The notes under the pieces: model-generated
What the model saw: the letters and a program-made list of their open reading frames with translations, nothing else
Told to the model about the DNA's origin: nothing
Databases searched by the model: none
Origin: Mercenaria mercenaria
Taxonomy: Eukaryota > Mollusca > Bivalvia > Venerida > Veneridae
Direction of reading: 5' to 3'
NCBI RefSeq assembly: GCF_021730395.1
Contig: NC_069363.1
Coordinates: forward strand, 50,463,001 to 50,527,000
DNA: 64,000 bases
In this document: one piece after another, positions 24,086-35,880 of the stretch
Position numbering within the stretch: the first letter of the stretch is position 1
Layout of the letters: the number at the start of each line of letters is the position of its first letter
Translations under genes and position numbers: made by a program

Positions 24086-24534
24086 GTAAGAATAGACCTA
24101 TTTTCTGGCATTATTTTGGTTTTACTTCTACTCAATAAGGAAAATGGCAGTTTATGGTAAATAGTGTTTTCTTATAAACATTATCACTGCTGTCCTCTAG
24201 TCGCACTGACAAAGTGCTGGTTATAGGGATATTTTCTAGTGTTATAATGGTAGAGAAAGACACAAGATGGCCTCCAAGCTTTATTTCCGTCACAGATTTA
24301 CCGTTAAAGCAGTGACCTTCCGCAAGTCAGCTTAATATCTTCATAACGTAGAGTCAAATTACTCTTTTATGAAAGATTCTCCAACTTAAGAATAATCTGC
24401 ATTAGATATGCGACAAATTTTTACTTGTTCCAAAAAATGATAGTTTACCAACACTAGTTTGCATTCGGAAGATCATGCATGTAGAACCCTGCGATATAAC
24501 GCACACATTTAACATCTTATATTATTATATTGTT

Positions 24535-24667
24535 TTATATACTAGTGACTTATAGGCCCATGGGGCCGGGTGTTCCTTATATGACTGATGTATTTGTATA
24601 TACAATGTATTGAATATGTATAACACAAGTCACTATAATAAATAATTTACTTACTTACTTACTTATT
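24535..24667 (+). repeat. Retroelement 3' end with (TTAC)n tail
   Basis: GGCCCATGGGGCCGGGTG is followed by an AT-rich segment with AATAAATAA and a short (TTAC)n microsatellite. This organisation is typical of the 3' ends of bivalve SINEs or LINEs. Nothing further upstream is recognisable, so it is a truncated copy in intron 1. Confidence 0.5.
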
Positions 24668-26964
24668 ACATGCATTTGAGGGTATTGGCAGAGAAATGTA
24701 ATTTTGCCATTTGTTGTGAAAGCCGAGGCTGACACTATTTTTCAAGGCTTCACAATATTAGATATAGCACACATTTATGTCATATTGTTTCCCCAAAGGA
24801 AAGCTTGTGCATCCCTCTGTATAGAAACTCAACAACGGTAGGAATTGAATAGGGTATTTATTTACAAAATACCGGAAAACAAAGTTACATTAAACTGTAC
24901 GAAAAATAGGAGTTATCTATATCCAGGCGACAAGAAACCGACACATACAGGGCGTGTGATATTTATTTTATTATACCAAAAACATATACAGATGACAAAA
25001 TGAAACGATTTTCTAAAAACAATTAGTGATTGATTATAGGGAAACCCTAATATCTGTCTTTAGTCTATTTTAGGAGTATGCCATCATAATGTTACAGGTA
25101 GTAAAAGTAAAAGAACTTTTCTTTGTTTCATATATAATTCAGTCACTTCATATCCATTTTGATACAGTTTCTAGATTTTCACTCCGTCAGAGACCAATTT
25201 CCCACATGACACCTTAACTTTTGCTTCAAGAAAACGAAAAGAAAACGAGGTGTTTTATAGTATGCAATGGAATACAATTTAACTGAAGCCATGGACCCTC
25301 ATACTGTCGTATTTCAGAGAGCGATCTACAGAATAAACACCCTAGTTTTGTTTGCAAGTAAAAAAATCGAAAACGTGCATGAAAAGTATCTTGTTTTATG
25401 TAAATTATATTCCACGAGTGAAATGGTGCCCCTCTGGGTCCCGGTTTACGCGCAAATGTGTTTAAAGTGTAAAAAAAAGATCTATTTATAAATTAATGTT
25501 TCGATTACACCACGGAAGTATATTTTTGGCGGAATATTTGCTACATATTCTTCATTGGTAACATTATCTACATTTTTGTTTAATCTGTGTTTTTAGGGAT
25601 GTACCATCATGATGTTACATGAACATTCAACCTCTGCAATACTGGAATGTTATATAGGGAAATACATGTTGATGTTTAAAGTTATAATACTGGTAAAAAT
25701 CACCGTTAAAATAAAGCAAATAACTTTGTAGATTTGTAGAAGACAGTCTAATGAACAAATTCGCTCGTTAGTTAGACTTGGATGGCCAAATATTGTTGAG
25801 ATACGAATGGATATAAAACCATGAAATATTTAATGACCAGCTTTACACTAATTCACTCGCCAGGCTTCGCCGAATTCCGTAAACCAACGAAGACAGTGTC
25901 ACGTGACAAAAATTTAAATACGTCGAAAACAACAATGGCTGGTCGGCCGTGATAGGATTTTGTGTAAAACGGCGGATAAATGCAGAAATTTACAAATATT
26001 CTGCTTTTCGATGCCATTTCTACAAAAAATGCATTAATGTTGTAAAATTTAGCCTGTTGTTAAATAAAAGGAAAGGCAGTTTACCAGAAAATGCGATACG
26101 AATGTGCTAGACATGTTGTTGTTTTGTTTCTTAAAATAGATTAGCGTGGCTCTTTGTACGGTCCCGTACGAACAATCATTTAGCGTGGCTGGTATTACGG
26201 TCCCGTACGTTTCACAATCAATTTGTATACATCTGCACAGTAGTCCCTAGCTAAAAGTTCAGCTCAAAGATGTTTATATAATATGCTGTTACGGATCTCT
26301 GAGCTAAAATGAAATCCGTACTGACACCTAACACCTTCGTTCCAGAAGTCTGTCGTGCTATAATTTTATCAAATGCAATGGACTCACCTTTTACTATACA
26401 ATATTTCTAATCACTTTTCCTTTTGATCTGGCATAAATAATCCATGCAACATAATTTGAACACAAGTTTCAAATTGGTACCCCTGTCTGCAATATTTTGT
26501 CCGTCATTCAGTTGTCGCCTGGTCAGGGTACTCTTCATTTTGAAAAACCAATAGGCTGTAGGGGATCGTTATTTATTGACATTTTCTGAGAAATTGTATG
26601 TTGTTTTATAGATTTTATGTGATTATATAAATTCATAAATAGGTAAAATTTTGATACTGATTTTCAAAAATAACCACGTGCTCTGAACTGTTGCATGGCA
26701 TCATGAGTTTCTCACGAGAGACTGTGCGAGATGTTGCGGTTTGATAGTGGTTAGTTAAAAAATGGGGTTTCGCCATAACTAAATGAATGCGACCATCAGA
26801 AAATAAAAACAGTGTCAGTTAAATTATGTTAGCCAGAACTAGATAGTCCCCATTGTCAATGACTGACTGTGACTGGGAGGCGACTGTCTGGTCGACACAG
26901 ATGATTAATATAATCTGAAAAGTAGATCCCTCGGAAGCACCGAGAACAATACAAACAGTGAAAA

Positions 26965-27050
26965 ATTGCAGACTCGGTTTGATTGAGTCTGTTCATGAGC
27001 AGTAATGGAAAATGCAACACTGCCCACGCCTCCTAGCACCTAGATCCAGC
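26965..27050 (+). repeat. Dispersed repeat containing the GACTCGG palindrome
   Basis: CAGACTCGGTTTGATTGAG and TCTGTTCATGAGCAG, then CTCCTAGCACC. It is the third copy of the repeat at 2640-2735 and 20765-20845. Confidence 0.5.
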
Positions 27051-27329
27051 CTTCATTGAAAACACAAATTAGTGTGCAATATTAAAATCAGCACTATTAT
27101 ATTACAAGTTACAGGTTAAAAGATGATAAAACAGATATTTCAGGTTTGAACAATCTAAGCCACTCCTTGCTGTATTTGGTGTTTATTATGTTATAGATCT
27201 AATATAGCCACAGATTGTGTGCTAGAAAGAGAACACAAACACGTGTTGATAGTTCTAAATTTTACTGACTACTGGCTATATGATGCTGAGCATGCGCATT
27301 ATAACATTCTAAATATATTCACATATAAT

Positions 27330-28407
27330 TCATTCAATCTACAACACTCCTGAACTCTTTAAGAGTAGCACTAGATTTAACATGATGTGGTAGGTTGTTT
27401 CAGAGTCTAATGGTTCTTGGGGGAAAATGAGTTCTCTTGATAATGGGTGCGAGAGGAGGGAATATAAAAGTGAAGGTCCTGAGAGTCTAGCCGGTACTGA
27501 TCTACAAAAAAACAATGGACGAATGACGGATTTTATATAAAAGAATCAGGGATGCAAGGATGTGAAATTTGTTTTAACATTTACCAGTACAGTTAACATT
27601 TCTGTGATGCTTCATCTACAGACATACTTGATTTGAACATATCTGGCGGCAGCCTTTCTTAATCTTTCAATTCCATGTGTTAGAGATTGTTGAATGCCAA
27701 ACAGTTGAGCAGTATTCCAATTATGGTTGAACATGTTTTACGTTGAACGGAGTTTCTTAAATTTGTACATTTATCATTTGTTTGATCATTTCTTTTCATG
27801 TTTTTTAGGGTCTTGTTTGTCTTTTTTTGTGATCTAACACTGCTGGTTCGCCTAAATATTAAGCATTTTTATAGTTTTAAATTCATGGATATGTAGCTTA
27901 TAGCGAAAAGCAATGTTTTTTTATTTCTTTTTATATACCCTAATCACTTCGCATTATCGTAATTCAACCGCTTTGACCGGGTCTTTTTCCACAGCTCTAA
28001 TTTATGGAGGTACTGCTAGAGAGTCTCACAATCATGCACGATATTTATAGTGCAAGATAAACTACTGTATCATCAACAACGAGTCTTACGGTGCTTTTAA
28101 GTGAGCTTGGCAGGTGACGGACATGTTAAGAAAAGGCAGGGCCTAATGACATACCCTTGCGGTACCCTTGATACCAGATGTGGTATATCTGATTGAAGAC
28201 CTTTTGTGTTCGTATTGTATTTAAAGGTATCTGATTTATGATCTCTTTGTCAGTGTGGGGCTTTGTCTCACTCTGTCCCTCTGGTCAGATCGCTCTGTGT
28301 CTGTACTAATAGAGGATGAATTATGCGCCCTGTGTGGCTGCATTTTAACTATGTAAAGCGCCTTTGAACGTGAAATTGATCATGAAAAGGGCGCTATATA
28401 AATCTGG

Positions 28408-28438
<31 letters not shown>

Positions 28439-28855
28439 GACCAGACGATTGTGATCGACTTTGACAAACGATTTGATAAGGTCCATTACTGTTAGGTCTG
28501 TCTATTTACTAGCTTCAAGGTAATAAAAAATTCTTGACTAAAATTTAATAAAAATTGAGATTCACAACTGTGTTTTGAGCGGAAGCTATGTTGGAAGGAA
28601 TTAAGCAAATTTTATTATCTAGATGATTAATAATATTTGATACTAAACATGTCCCATCAGTTGGAATTAAGCAAATGCAAGTAAGAGAATAGGTTTGTGA
28701 TTGCTGGCTTTGCTTCGTGGGCCCTTTATGTATACAGGGACAACGATAGCCGTCTTCCAATCTTGTGGAACACTGCTGATACCAAGTGAAGACATATAAA
28801 TGTTAGTCTCATTTTTATAGAGGAGCGGTGTTTAAGGTGTGGGCGGACATTGTGT
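27330..28855 (-). mobile_element. Decayed CR1/L2/jockey-like LINE remnant (reverse transcriptase part)
   Basis: Minus-strand translation in shifting frames gives pieces in the right order of a non-LTR ORF2. VVPVYKKGP-like and SLTCIC...LVSNIINHLD pieces (28760-28600) come first, then a GTVLGP-like and DLPSSLKSTVRL piece with DDTVVYLAL (about 28170-28030). An AAR(Y)V piece (about 27650) and an RLWN(S)LPHHVKSS-like C-terminus (about 27400) follow. Many stops and frame changes show it is old. The catalytic YADD box reads VDDT in this copy. An unrelated SINE-like segment interrupts it at about 28245-28440. Confidence 0.7.
28245..28440 (+). repeat. SINE-like 3' segment with (ATA)n tail
   Basis: The sequence ends in GGGCGCTATATAAATCTGG followed by a TAATAA repeat. 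GCGCTATATAAAT plus a short A/T microsatellite is a common 3' end of CR1/L2-mobilised SINEs. It is inserted in the LINE remnant in the opposite orientation. Confidence 0.55.
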
Positions 28856-28859
28856 TGTA

Positions 28860-28860
<1 letters not shown>

Positions 28861-28905
<45 letters not shown>
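28861..28905. repeat. Homopolymer T tract, about 44 bp
   Basis: A nearly pure run of T on the plus strand abuts the LINE remnant. Confidence 0.9.
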
Positions 28906-28907
<2 letters not shown>

Positions 28908-29038
28908 TTTCCCTTCTGATGAATCTAAGTGAATTCTTTGCTTTTGATGTGATGTTATCAACATATTCTAACCAAATGAGATACATTGTGTACATTTATT
29001 TACTTAGTTTTACGCTCAGATATTTAGCAGCGTCTTTC

Positions 29039-29040
<2 letters not shown>

Positions 29041-29080
<40 letters not shown>
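29041..29080. repeat. (GA)n microsatellite
   Basis: About 20 GA units in tandem. No function is suggested. Confidence 0.95.
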
Positions 29081-29082
<2 letters not shown>

Positions 29083-29812
29083 AAGACTTATTATTGTCAA
29101 TAATTAGTTCTAGTCTTATCAACCGAAATATGAAAGAAAAAGTAAGCATATTACATGATACTCAAACGATGATGTGAACTTCTATAGATGACATTTTTAT
29201 TTTTCACACTTACTGCATATGTGTCATACGGTGACAACAATATTGCATGCAGACATAAAATTAACCTTTTTCTATATTCGAAATCATTTCCTGTTTATGT
29301 GCGACTGAAAATTAAAGAAAAGTAAAGAAATCGGTTGAAAACTTATCAGCTGAATGGCTTCAGTACAATGTAATACAAAACTGCCGTGCGAATAACCACC
29401 TGCGGTTTATTTCACTATTCATACGGGACCGTACGATTAGCGCACTTCCTTTAGCGTAGTCACGGACGTATCCGAATGATGGCGGTTGTGTCACTGAAAC
29501 CGAAAGTAACATTTTTTAATTCCGCCTCCATCGATGGAATCTGTTAATTTACAGGTAAATTTATCCAGTCAATGTCTTCGTGAACGGATGTTTTATGCGT
29601 TGCTGTAGAAAAATGACCTTCCAAAAAAATTCGCTGCGTAATCTTCGCTGGCCGGTATTATAACTTTAATATAATGCTTTTAGAAAAAAAATATGACATC
29701 ATATACCTTGTGAAGAAGCAATGAACATACTTCCTTTATTCCAGTTTGTAGTAAAAATATTTCAGCAAATTTTCAGTCATCGTGATGAAAAAATATATAG
29801 CACATGATGCAG

Positions 29813-30106
29813 AATCCGTACGCAGTTTGGGGCCTCCGTGGCCGAGTGGTTAAGGTCGCTGACTTCAAACCACTTGCCCCTCATCGATGCGGGTTCGAGC
29901 CTCACTCGGGGCGTTGAATTCTTCATGTGAGGAAGCCATCCAGCTGGCTTACGGAAGGTCGGTGGTTCTACCCAGGTGCCCGCTCGTGATGAAATAATGC
30001 ACGGAGGGGCACCTGGGGTCTTCCTCCACCATTAAAGCTGGAAAGTCGCCATATGACCTATCATGTGTCGGTGCGACGTGAAATCCAACAAATCCGTACG
30101 CAGTTT
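29813..30106 (+). mobile_element. Intact tRNA-derived SINE with 16-bp target-site duplications
   Basis: The body (29829-30090, 262 bp) is flanked by perfect copies of AATCCGTACGCAGTTT at 29813-29828 and 30091-30106. The tRNA-like head has an A box (TGGCCGAGTGGTTA) and a B box (GGTTCGAGCC), as expected of an internal RNA polymerase III promoter. The body continues with GGTCGGTGGTTCTACCCAGG and GCACCTGGGGTCTTCC. Copy 1 lacks it at the matching place (near 6832), so it inserted after the duplication. Older fragments of the same family lie at 235-405, 37480-37690, 43355-43765, 49690-49905 and 51570-51715. Confidence 0.92.
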
Positions 30107-30292
30107 AATATAAATGGGAAAACAGTTTTCGAATGAGCAGAAATATTTTTAAAAAAGAAAAAAGAAAATTTAGTCTAAATATCTTACACTTCAAAAGATT
30201 AATACTATTACCTTCAAGCAAACTGTATGTTACATATTCAGTATTTTTAATCAAATTTTATGGAAATCTCTAATGTTATTTCTGTTTTCTAG

Positions 30293-30586
30293 GTTTTCAC
30301 GGCGAGCCCCCAGATCAGTTTATTCCATCTAGACCAAGAGAACGAAACTCTACTCAAGATGGCTTTTATGGAAGTGGTTGGCATTCAGTCAGCCATGAAT
30401 CTATACAAATGCAAACTATGGGACAACCATCACCAATGTACCAAGGAATGCTTATAATGGCACCAGGTCCTTATGTACCCCCAGTAATAGCGCATTACCC
30501 GCACGAACATCCGGGAAATAGAATGCAAGTACCAGCAGACCAACGTTTAGTGAGAGATTCCACAACACCGATGCCGACTGATCATG
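30293..30586 (+). CDS. Paralog 2, exon 2: Pro/Gln/Met-rich N-terminal region
   Basis: This exon lies between the acceptor TCTGTTTTCTAG and the donor GTAAAT, phase 1 on both sides. It encodes residues 14-111 of the 406-residue product. The peptide starts GFHGEPPDQFIPSRPRER, includes one SIQMQTMGQPSPMY unit and a LIMAPGPYVPP stretch, and ends in VRDSTTPMP. The low-complexity, His/Pro/Met-rich composition suggests a disordered tail outside the membrane. It differs from the paralog 1 exon by two codons net and many substitutions, with the frame intact, which argues for two functional copies. Confidence 0.87.
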
Positions 30587-30814
30587 GTAAATTCATTTCA
30601 GTGCGTCAGATATATCTTTTCAAAAAAGCAGTATTAAGATTGAATGTTACACACAAACGATATAGACTAACTCAAAACAGCAAATAAAAGGGTAATTTCT
30701 TGAGCAAATTGTCCAAATGTGCTAAACAAACTCCTGATTAAGTTGTTTTAAGGTAATCGAGGAGGTATCGACTCAAAATATAATCTTCCAAACACTGGTT
30801 GAAAGTTATAAACA

Positions 30815-31290
30815 AGAGGGCCCTGAAAGTCCTGTATCGCTCACCTGACCTAGTTCTTACCCGACAAATAACCTAATATTTCATGTGGTCTAGATATCAA
30901 AGAGACAAACATTTTGACCATTATGTAAATCAGTACATCATTATCCAAATTTTTCTCTCTTTTTGGCTTCTATAGTGGTAACACCGCTTTGCTCCATGAT
31001 TTGACCTAGTAACCCAGTTAAAGATCTCAGGTAACCCAGTTTAAAAATTGATCTATTGGTAATAAAGACAAACATTCTTACAAAGATTCATGAAGATGAG
31101 ATAGAAAATGTTGCCTCTAGAGTGTTAACAAGGTTTTCCTATTAACTGACATAGTGACCTAGTTTTTAACCACAAATGACATAGTAACGAACTTGACCAA
31201 GTTTCATTTAGATTTGGTCAAAATTGAGACCTCTGGAGTGTTAACAGTCAAATTGTTGACGACGCACGACGGACGACGACGGAAGTATAT
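30815..31290. repeat. Dispersed intronic repeat
   Basis: It starts AACAAGAGGGCCCTGAAAG and TATCGCTCACCTGACC, continues with TTTGACCTAGTAACCC, and ends ACGACGGACGACGACGG. It is the fuller version of the repeat at 7500-7800. Confidence 0.55.
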
Positions 31291-31596
31291 GTCTGTTTTA
31301 TCATATATATCAGCATATCATATCTGATTTTTTAATGTATTCAATTATATGTAAGTCTTGACACTGTTCATCATCTAAAACTTTTGACATGGCTAATGGC
31401 ATGAAGGAAAGCAATGAATTGCTTAATAAAAATGGAACTATCTTATCATCAATAATGCTCCCACTAAAAATCTACAAGCATATTTACAAGATATACTTTG
31501 TTGTCTGTTTCAAAGCTCGGATGAGAGTCGAAAGACACAGGGTGATCACAATATTACATTCTGAGCACCCTGAACTCTGTTGAGTATGGCGGCTGA

Positions 31597-31830
31597 TTTG
31601 TGCCATTTTGCCTTTTCACCACGCCAAGTGAAAACACGAGAATTTAGGCGTGGAACCAAAACTCACTAAACAGCATGTTGCACCCCACACCAGCTAATTA
31701 GTGGCTTTTAGACTTGCTTCCCCGCTGTTAAGCGAGTTTTCGCTCAGCCCACCCCCATTTTAACTTTAACTTTTTAAATCTCGTGTTTTGGCTTGGTAGG
31801 GTCGCGGGTCGAAAGAGGGAATGGCACAAA
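31597..31830. mobile_element. Palindromic MITE in intron 2 of paralog 2
   Basis: The inverted ends are TTTGTGCCATT and AATGGCACAAA, with inner arms containing AAACACGAGA and TCTCGTGTTTT. It sits at the position orthologous to 8126-8369. Confidence 0.7.
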
Positions 31831-32091
31831 TTAGTCACCATATTTGAGCTTTACACCTCCAATCGCCATTGCACTCTAACTAAATTAATAATTGATGTAG
31901 ATGCCTCGGGAGAAGCTGAGAAAATTAAGAACTATTAAAAACTATCATCGTTTTCCTAATTGGAATGAAAAGTATCAAATGTTAAAAAAAAATCAAGAAG
32001 TCATTGATACAGCAACTTCATAACACAATTTCAATGAAAACGTAACCAGAATATATGGACTTGTCATACCTTGTTTTGATCTTTTTTCCAG

Positions 32092-32978
32092 AAAATGACA
32101 GACCACGGGTGCAGCCTTCAATAGGAGGAATTATTTTCAAACGCATCATCTCTTCATTATTTATCATTCTTGATATTTGCCTTAATTGGATGCAGTTTGG
32201 CTCGTGGGTCGGTAATTTCGAATTACCGGGCTGGTTAGATTTTCTAGAAATAGCAAATAGTTTAAAGGGAAAATCCCCATTGAAGTCCCAATGCGACGAG
32301 GGATCCTTCGACCTTACGACAACCTTCGGTGCCTTTATTGGCATTGGAACCGCATACGGCCTCGTTCGGATAGTTAATACTATTGGAGAGACAATTGTTG
32401 AATATCAGAAACAATATCCTAGTGAAACTGAGCCGCGGTGCAGAGGTTTCCAGATTCTCCATGGTTGGATGGAGACCACTTTCGCCATTCTCTGTGATGA
32501 CCTGCCACAGATTATTCTGTTGGTCATCTTTAGTTGGCAGTGTCACATCGATTATATTTCCATGGCAAAAGTCTTGATTTGGGCGTGGATTAAAATGATG
32601 AAGAATAATTTTCGCCCAGGTACATGTAAGCACATCTACAAGCCATGTTGCGGCGAATGTTTCGAGGACTGTTGTGTCGACCGCTACGACTTCATCTGTT
32701 GTTGCCAAGTACTCTACTTTAGACCATGCAGCTGCTGCAACGACAAGAAATGCATCGAATGCGTGTCATACGATAACTGTCCCGATTGCACGTGCAAAAG
32801 AAATGAAAGGTGTTGTGGTGAAATCGACCACGACCCTGAATGGGCTTTGGGCTTATATGAGAAGTTACTTTACCTGTATTTCATACTTATGGTTGCAATA
32901 GTTGTGTTTTCATTACTAAAGGGATTTGGCGTACTCAAACAAAATCAAGGATTTTCAAAATTACAGACAAACATCTAA
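32092..32978 (+). CDS. Paralog 2, exon 3: four-pass membrane domain with Cys-rich loop
   Basis: The last exon opens after CTTTTTTCCAG and ends with TAA (32976-32978). It completes a 406-residue protein. Predicted membrane segments are about 130-150 (SSLFIILDICLNWMQFGSW), 186-207 (starts LTTTFGAFIGIG), 237-260 (with DDLPQ at 247-251) and 366-387 (YFILMVAIVVFSLL). Residues 290-353 hold 19 cysteines in 64 positions, with paired and triple Cys and the conserved YDFICCC. The loop between segments 2 and 3 has the invariant stretch GETIVEYQKQ and PRCRGFQ. The protein is not recognised. XK/XKR-like ancestry is suggested by the D-x-P-Q helix and by ILDI in the first helix, but that is weak. Metal or disulfide use of the Cys loop cannot be told from sequence. 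Confidence 0.9.
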
Positions 32979-33278
32979 TATCCAGAGACAAGAAGAAACT
33001 TCAAACGCTCGGGCATACTCAAAAGTATTCGTCGACAGTCATTAGTTTTACTTGTGATAAAATATCCGAATGCTCGAAACACAAACCCTCACAATTATTA
33101 CAGTAAAAAGACGTGCTTGTTTAGATTTTAACAAAGTTTAAACACACTTAGAAAGGCGCGCCTGGATGTATGTAGTCATGAGGTTCTGTCGTGTTCGTTC
33201 TAAAATATATTATAGAGAAAATAAGGTAACCTGAATTTTATTATTTAAAAACCCTGTCTACTCGTATAAGGAAGAAAC

Positions 33279-34006
33279 TTAAGGACACGTCACGGCTGAG
33301 ATATTTTAGCATTATTGCAATACACAAATGATATTAAAATTGATTTCCAATACATGTGCTCATTAAATAAATCCTCAATATCTATGTGAAAATAAGGGAT
33401 GTGTTTTGTATGATTTCAACACAATGAGTTGCTCTAATTAGTGACAAATGACTGAAACAAAAGGAATTCTTACGTGATTTGGATAGACAAAACGACAGTA
33501 AAATAACAAGATATTCTTTTATGTTTTTAATGTTTTAGTTGTAAGCTACAATACAGAAGAGCCATTTTAAGAAAATCAAAGTGGAATGTAGAAATAACAG
33601 CGAACTTTGAATTAGGTCATGAATCATCATACACCTGTCAAACTTTGTCATTAGTTTTCACGATCTGTCAAAATTATTTTTATCTCTCCATTCTGCATAT
33701 GTATTGTTTTTTGTTAGTATCTTGGTAGGACATTGTAGTTTGTAACTTTACATTCCACACCTATATTTGTGCTTGGGATTGCTTTGCTGAGCTCACTGAA
33801 GTCCCGTACGAATTTCTATTGTTTTAGTTTATTGTCTGTAATAAAGGTACCAGACCTCGTTATTGAGATATAAGAATTGCTCCTTTCTGGTGGGAAAAGG
33901 GAACTATTTGGTTGAATCAAAACATAAATTTTTTTGGAAAGAACTGAATATTCTTTGTTCATTTTTTTGTCATTCACCGGAAATTCTAAACGTGATACCA
34001 CCTTAA
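33279..34006. mobile_element. TTAA-flanked 0.7-kb insertion 3' of paralog 2
   Basis: TTAA at 33279-33282 and at 34003-34006 bracket an insert beginning GGACACGTCACGG and ending CGTGATACCACC. The ends are weakly inverted (GG....TCACG shared). Copy 1 has the empty site: GAAGAAGCTTAAATGTTTAG at about 10413-10432, with one TTAA (10421-10424). It has no coding capacity and is interpreted as a non-autonomous piggyBac-type element inserted after the duplication. Confidence 0.75.
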
Positions 34007-34254
34007 ATGTTTAGTGATTTAGACCTTAATTAGAGTTACCCCGCTGCAACAAGTGCCGGGGATATAGTTTGAGATGGTATGGCTGTGGTGAAGGTGAATG
34101 TATGAGTGATATTCCGAAAGATCTTTCTTTATATTATATTTTTCTATCACGGAGAAAGCAGTCCAATGTTTCATTTTGGTTAACAATCAAACTGGCATAT
34201 CATGACATTTGAATGTCCGGCCATGCGCTCACTTGTTAATACATATTAGTATTT

Positions 34255-34550
34255 TAAGGTATATGCTAGATTTACGTAGACACACCCGTGATTTTCAGTT
34301 TTGAAAATGGTGAAATCTACAACTTTGGGTCTCTGTAGATTTACCGGTATGTCACCAGTCGGTCGCCGCTAAACATACCAAGAAAGGTTATTGAAATGTC
34401 GAAAAGTAGACAGTATCCTACATGAACACGTATTTGCCCGACTGTGCTTATAAAAAAGTTTTTCAATCAAGTGATTCGTAAACAAAGACAATGTAATTGG
34501 GGATCCCCGCTAATGCTTTAACAAACTTGACCAAATTAAATAAGCACTAT
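34255..34550. other. Conserved noncoding block shared with copy 1
   Basis: It matches 11212-11540, starting with TTAAGGTATATGCTAG and TTTACGTAGA. Neither copy keeps a common reading frame, so it is either an old repeat or conserved only because of the recent duplication. Confidence 0.5.
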
Positions 34551-34754
34551 TCATTACCATGTTTTTACAAAATCGTGAAGACAATAATTTAATGTTAGCC
34601 TGTATTTCCGTTATATTAAACGTTATTAGTTTAATTTGGAAAAGTGTGGAATTCTTCTACACTTCTCATGTTTTGTCATCCTGCAAAATAGGTGAGCGTA
34701 CTATAGAATTAAAAGAAGCTTAACATTTCATAGTGCAGCTTAAATGCTTATTCA

Positions 34755-35880
34755 GGTGCAACTGTTTGTGCAAAGGACATAAAACCTGTATAAATTGTTT
34801 TGTGACTGTTGTAATCTTGATTGAAGGAAGTTAAAAATCTTGTACAAACTGTTTTGTGACTGTTGTTATTAAGTTTGACAGAAGTACAAACTTGTATAAA
34901 CTGTTTTATGACTCTTGTAATTTAGTTTGAAGGAAGTAAGAAATTATATAGACTGTTTTGTGACTGTTGTAAATTAGTTTGAAGGAAAGACAAACTTGTA
35001 TAAACTGTTTTGTTACTGTTGTAAATTAGTTTGAAGGAAGTAAAAAACTCGTATAAATTGTTTTGTGACTTTTGTGATTTAGTTTGAAGGAAGTAAGAAC
35101 TTGTATAAACTGTTTTGTGTCTGTTGTAAATTAGTTAAAAGAAAGCAAAAACAACGTGTATAACATGTTTTGTGACTGTTGTAATTTAGTTTGAAGGAAG
35201 TAACAACTTGTATAAATTGTTTTGTGACTGTTGTAAATTAGTTTGAATGAAGTAAAAAAAACTTGTATTAACTGTTTTGTGACTGTTGTAAATTAGTTTG
35301 TTTGAAGGAAGTAAAAAATTGTATAAACTGTTTTGTGACGGTTTTAATTAAGTTTGAAGGAAAGAAAAAAACTTGTATAAATTGTTTTGTGTCTGTTGTA
35401 AATTAGTTAGAAGAAAGTAAAAACATGTACAACTTGTATAACATGTTTTGTGACTGTTGTAATTTAGGTTGAAGGAGTTACAACTTGTATAAATTGTTTT
35501 GTGACTGTTGTAAATTAGTTTGAAGGAAGTAAAAAAAACGTGTATTAACCGTTTTGTGACTGTTGTAATTTAGTTTGAAGGAAGTAAAAAAACCTTGTAT
35601 AAACTGTTTTGTGATTGTTGTAAATTAATTTGAAGAAAGTAAAACTTGTATAGATTGTTTTGTGACTGTTGTAAAGTAGTTCAAAGGAAGTAAAAAAATG
35701 TATAAACTGTTTTGTGATTGTTGTAAATTAGTTTGAAGAAAGTAAAAAAAATGTATAAACTGTTTTGTGATTGTTGTAAATTAGTTTGAAGGAGGTAAAA
35801 ACTTGTATAAATTGTTTTGTGACTGTTGTAATTTAGTTTGAAGGAAGTAAGAACTTGTATAAATTGTTTTGTGACTGTTG
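34755..35880 (+). repeat. Minisatellite array, left part (copy 2)
   Basis: About 20 units of 50-60 bp built on TTTTGTGACTGTTGTAA, TTAGTTTGAAGGAAGTA and CTTGTATAAACTG. Unit length varies mainly in the A-run after GAAGTA. The array is split by the insertion at 35881-36504. Confidence 0.92.

Larger units (their letters stand above)
25676..29669. mobile_element. TTAA-flanked 4-kb insertion in intron 1 of paralog 2
   Basis: The left end is TTAAAGTTATAATACTGG (25676-25693). The right end (29652-29669) is its reverse complement with one mismatch. Removing the insert and one TTAA gives a junction that aligns cleanly with copy 1 near 6650-6662 (TAATATAATGC follows in both). The target duplication TTAA fits piggyBac-like transposition, although the terminal bases AGTTATAATAC are not the usual CCC-type start. 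No transposase is seen. The interior carries a LINE remnant, a SINE-like tail, a 44-base T-tract and a GA microsatellite. Confidence 0.65.

Noticed and set aside
29829-29915. Free-standing tRNA gene
   Set aside because: The A and B boxes belong to the SINE head. The element continues beyond the tRNA-like part and is bounded by target duplications.
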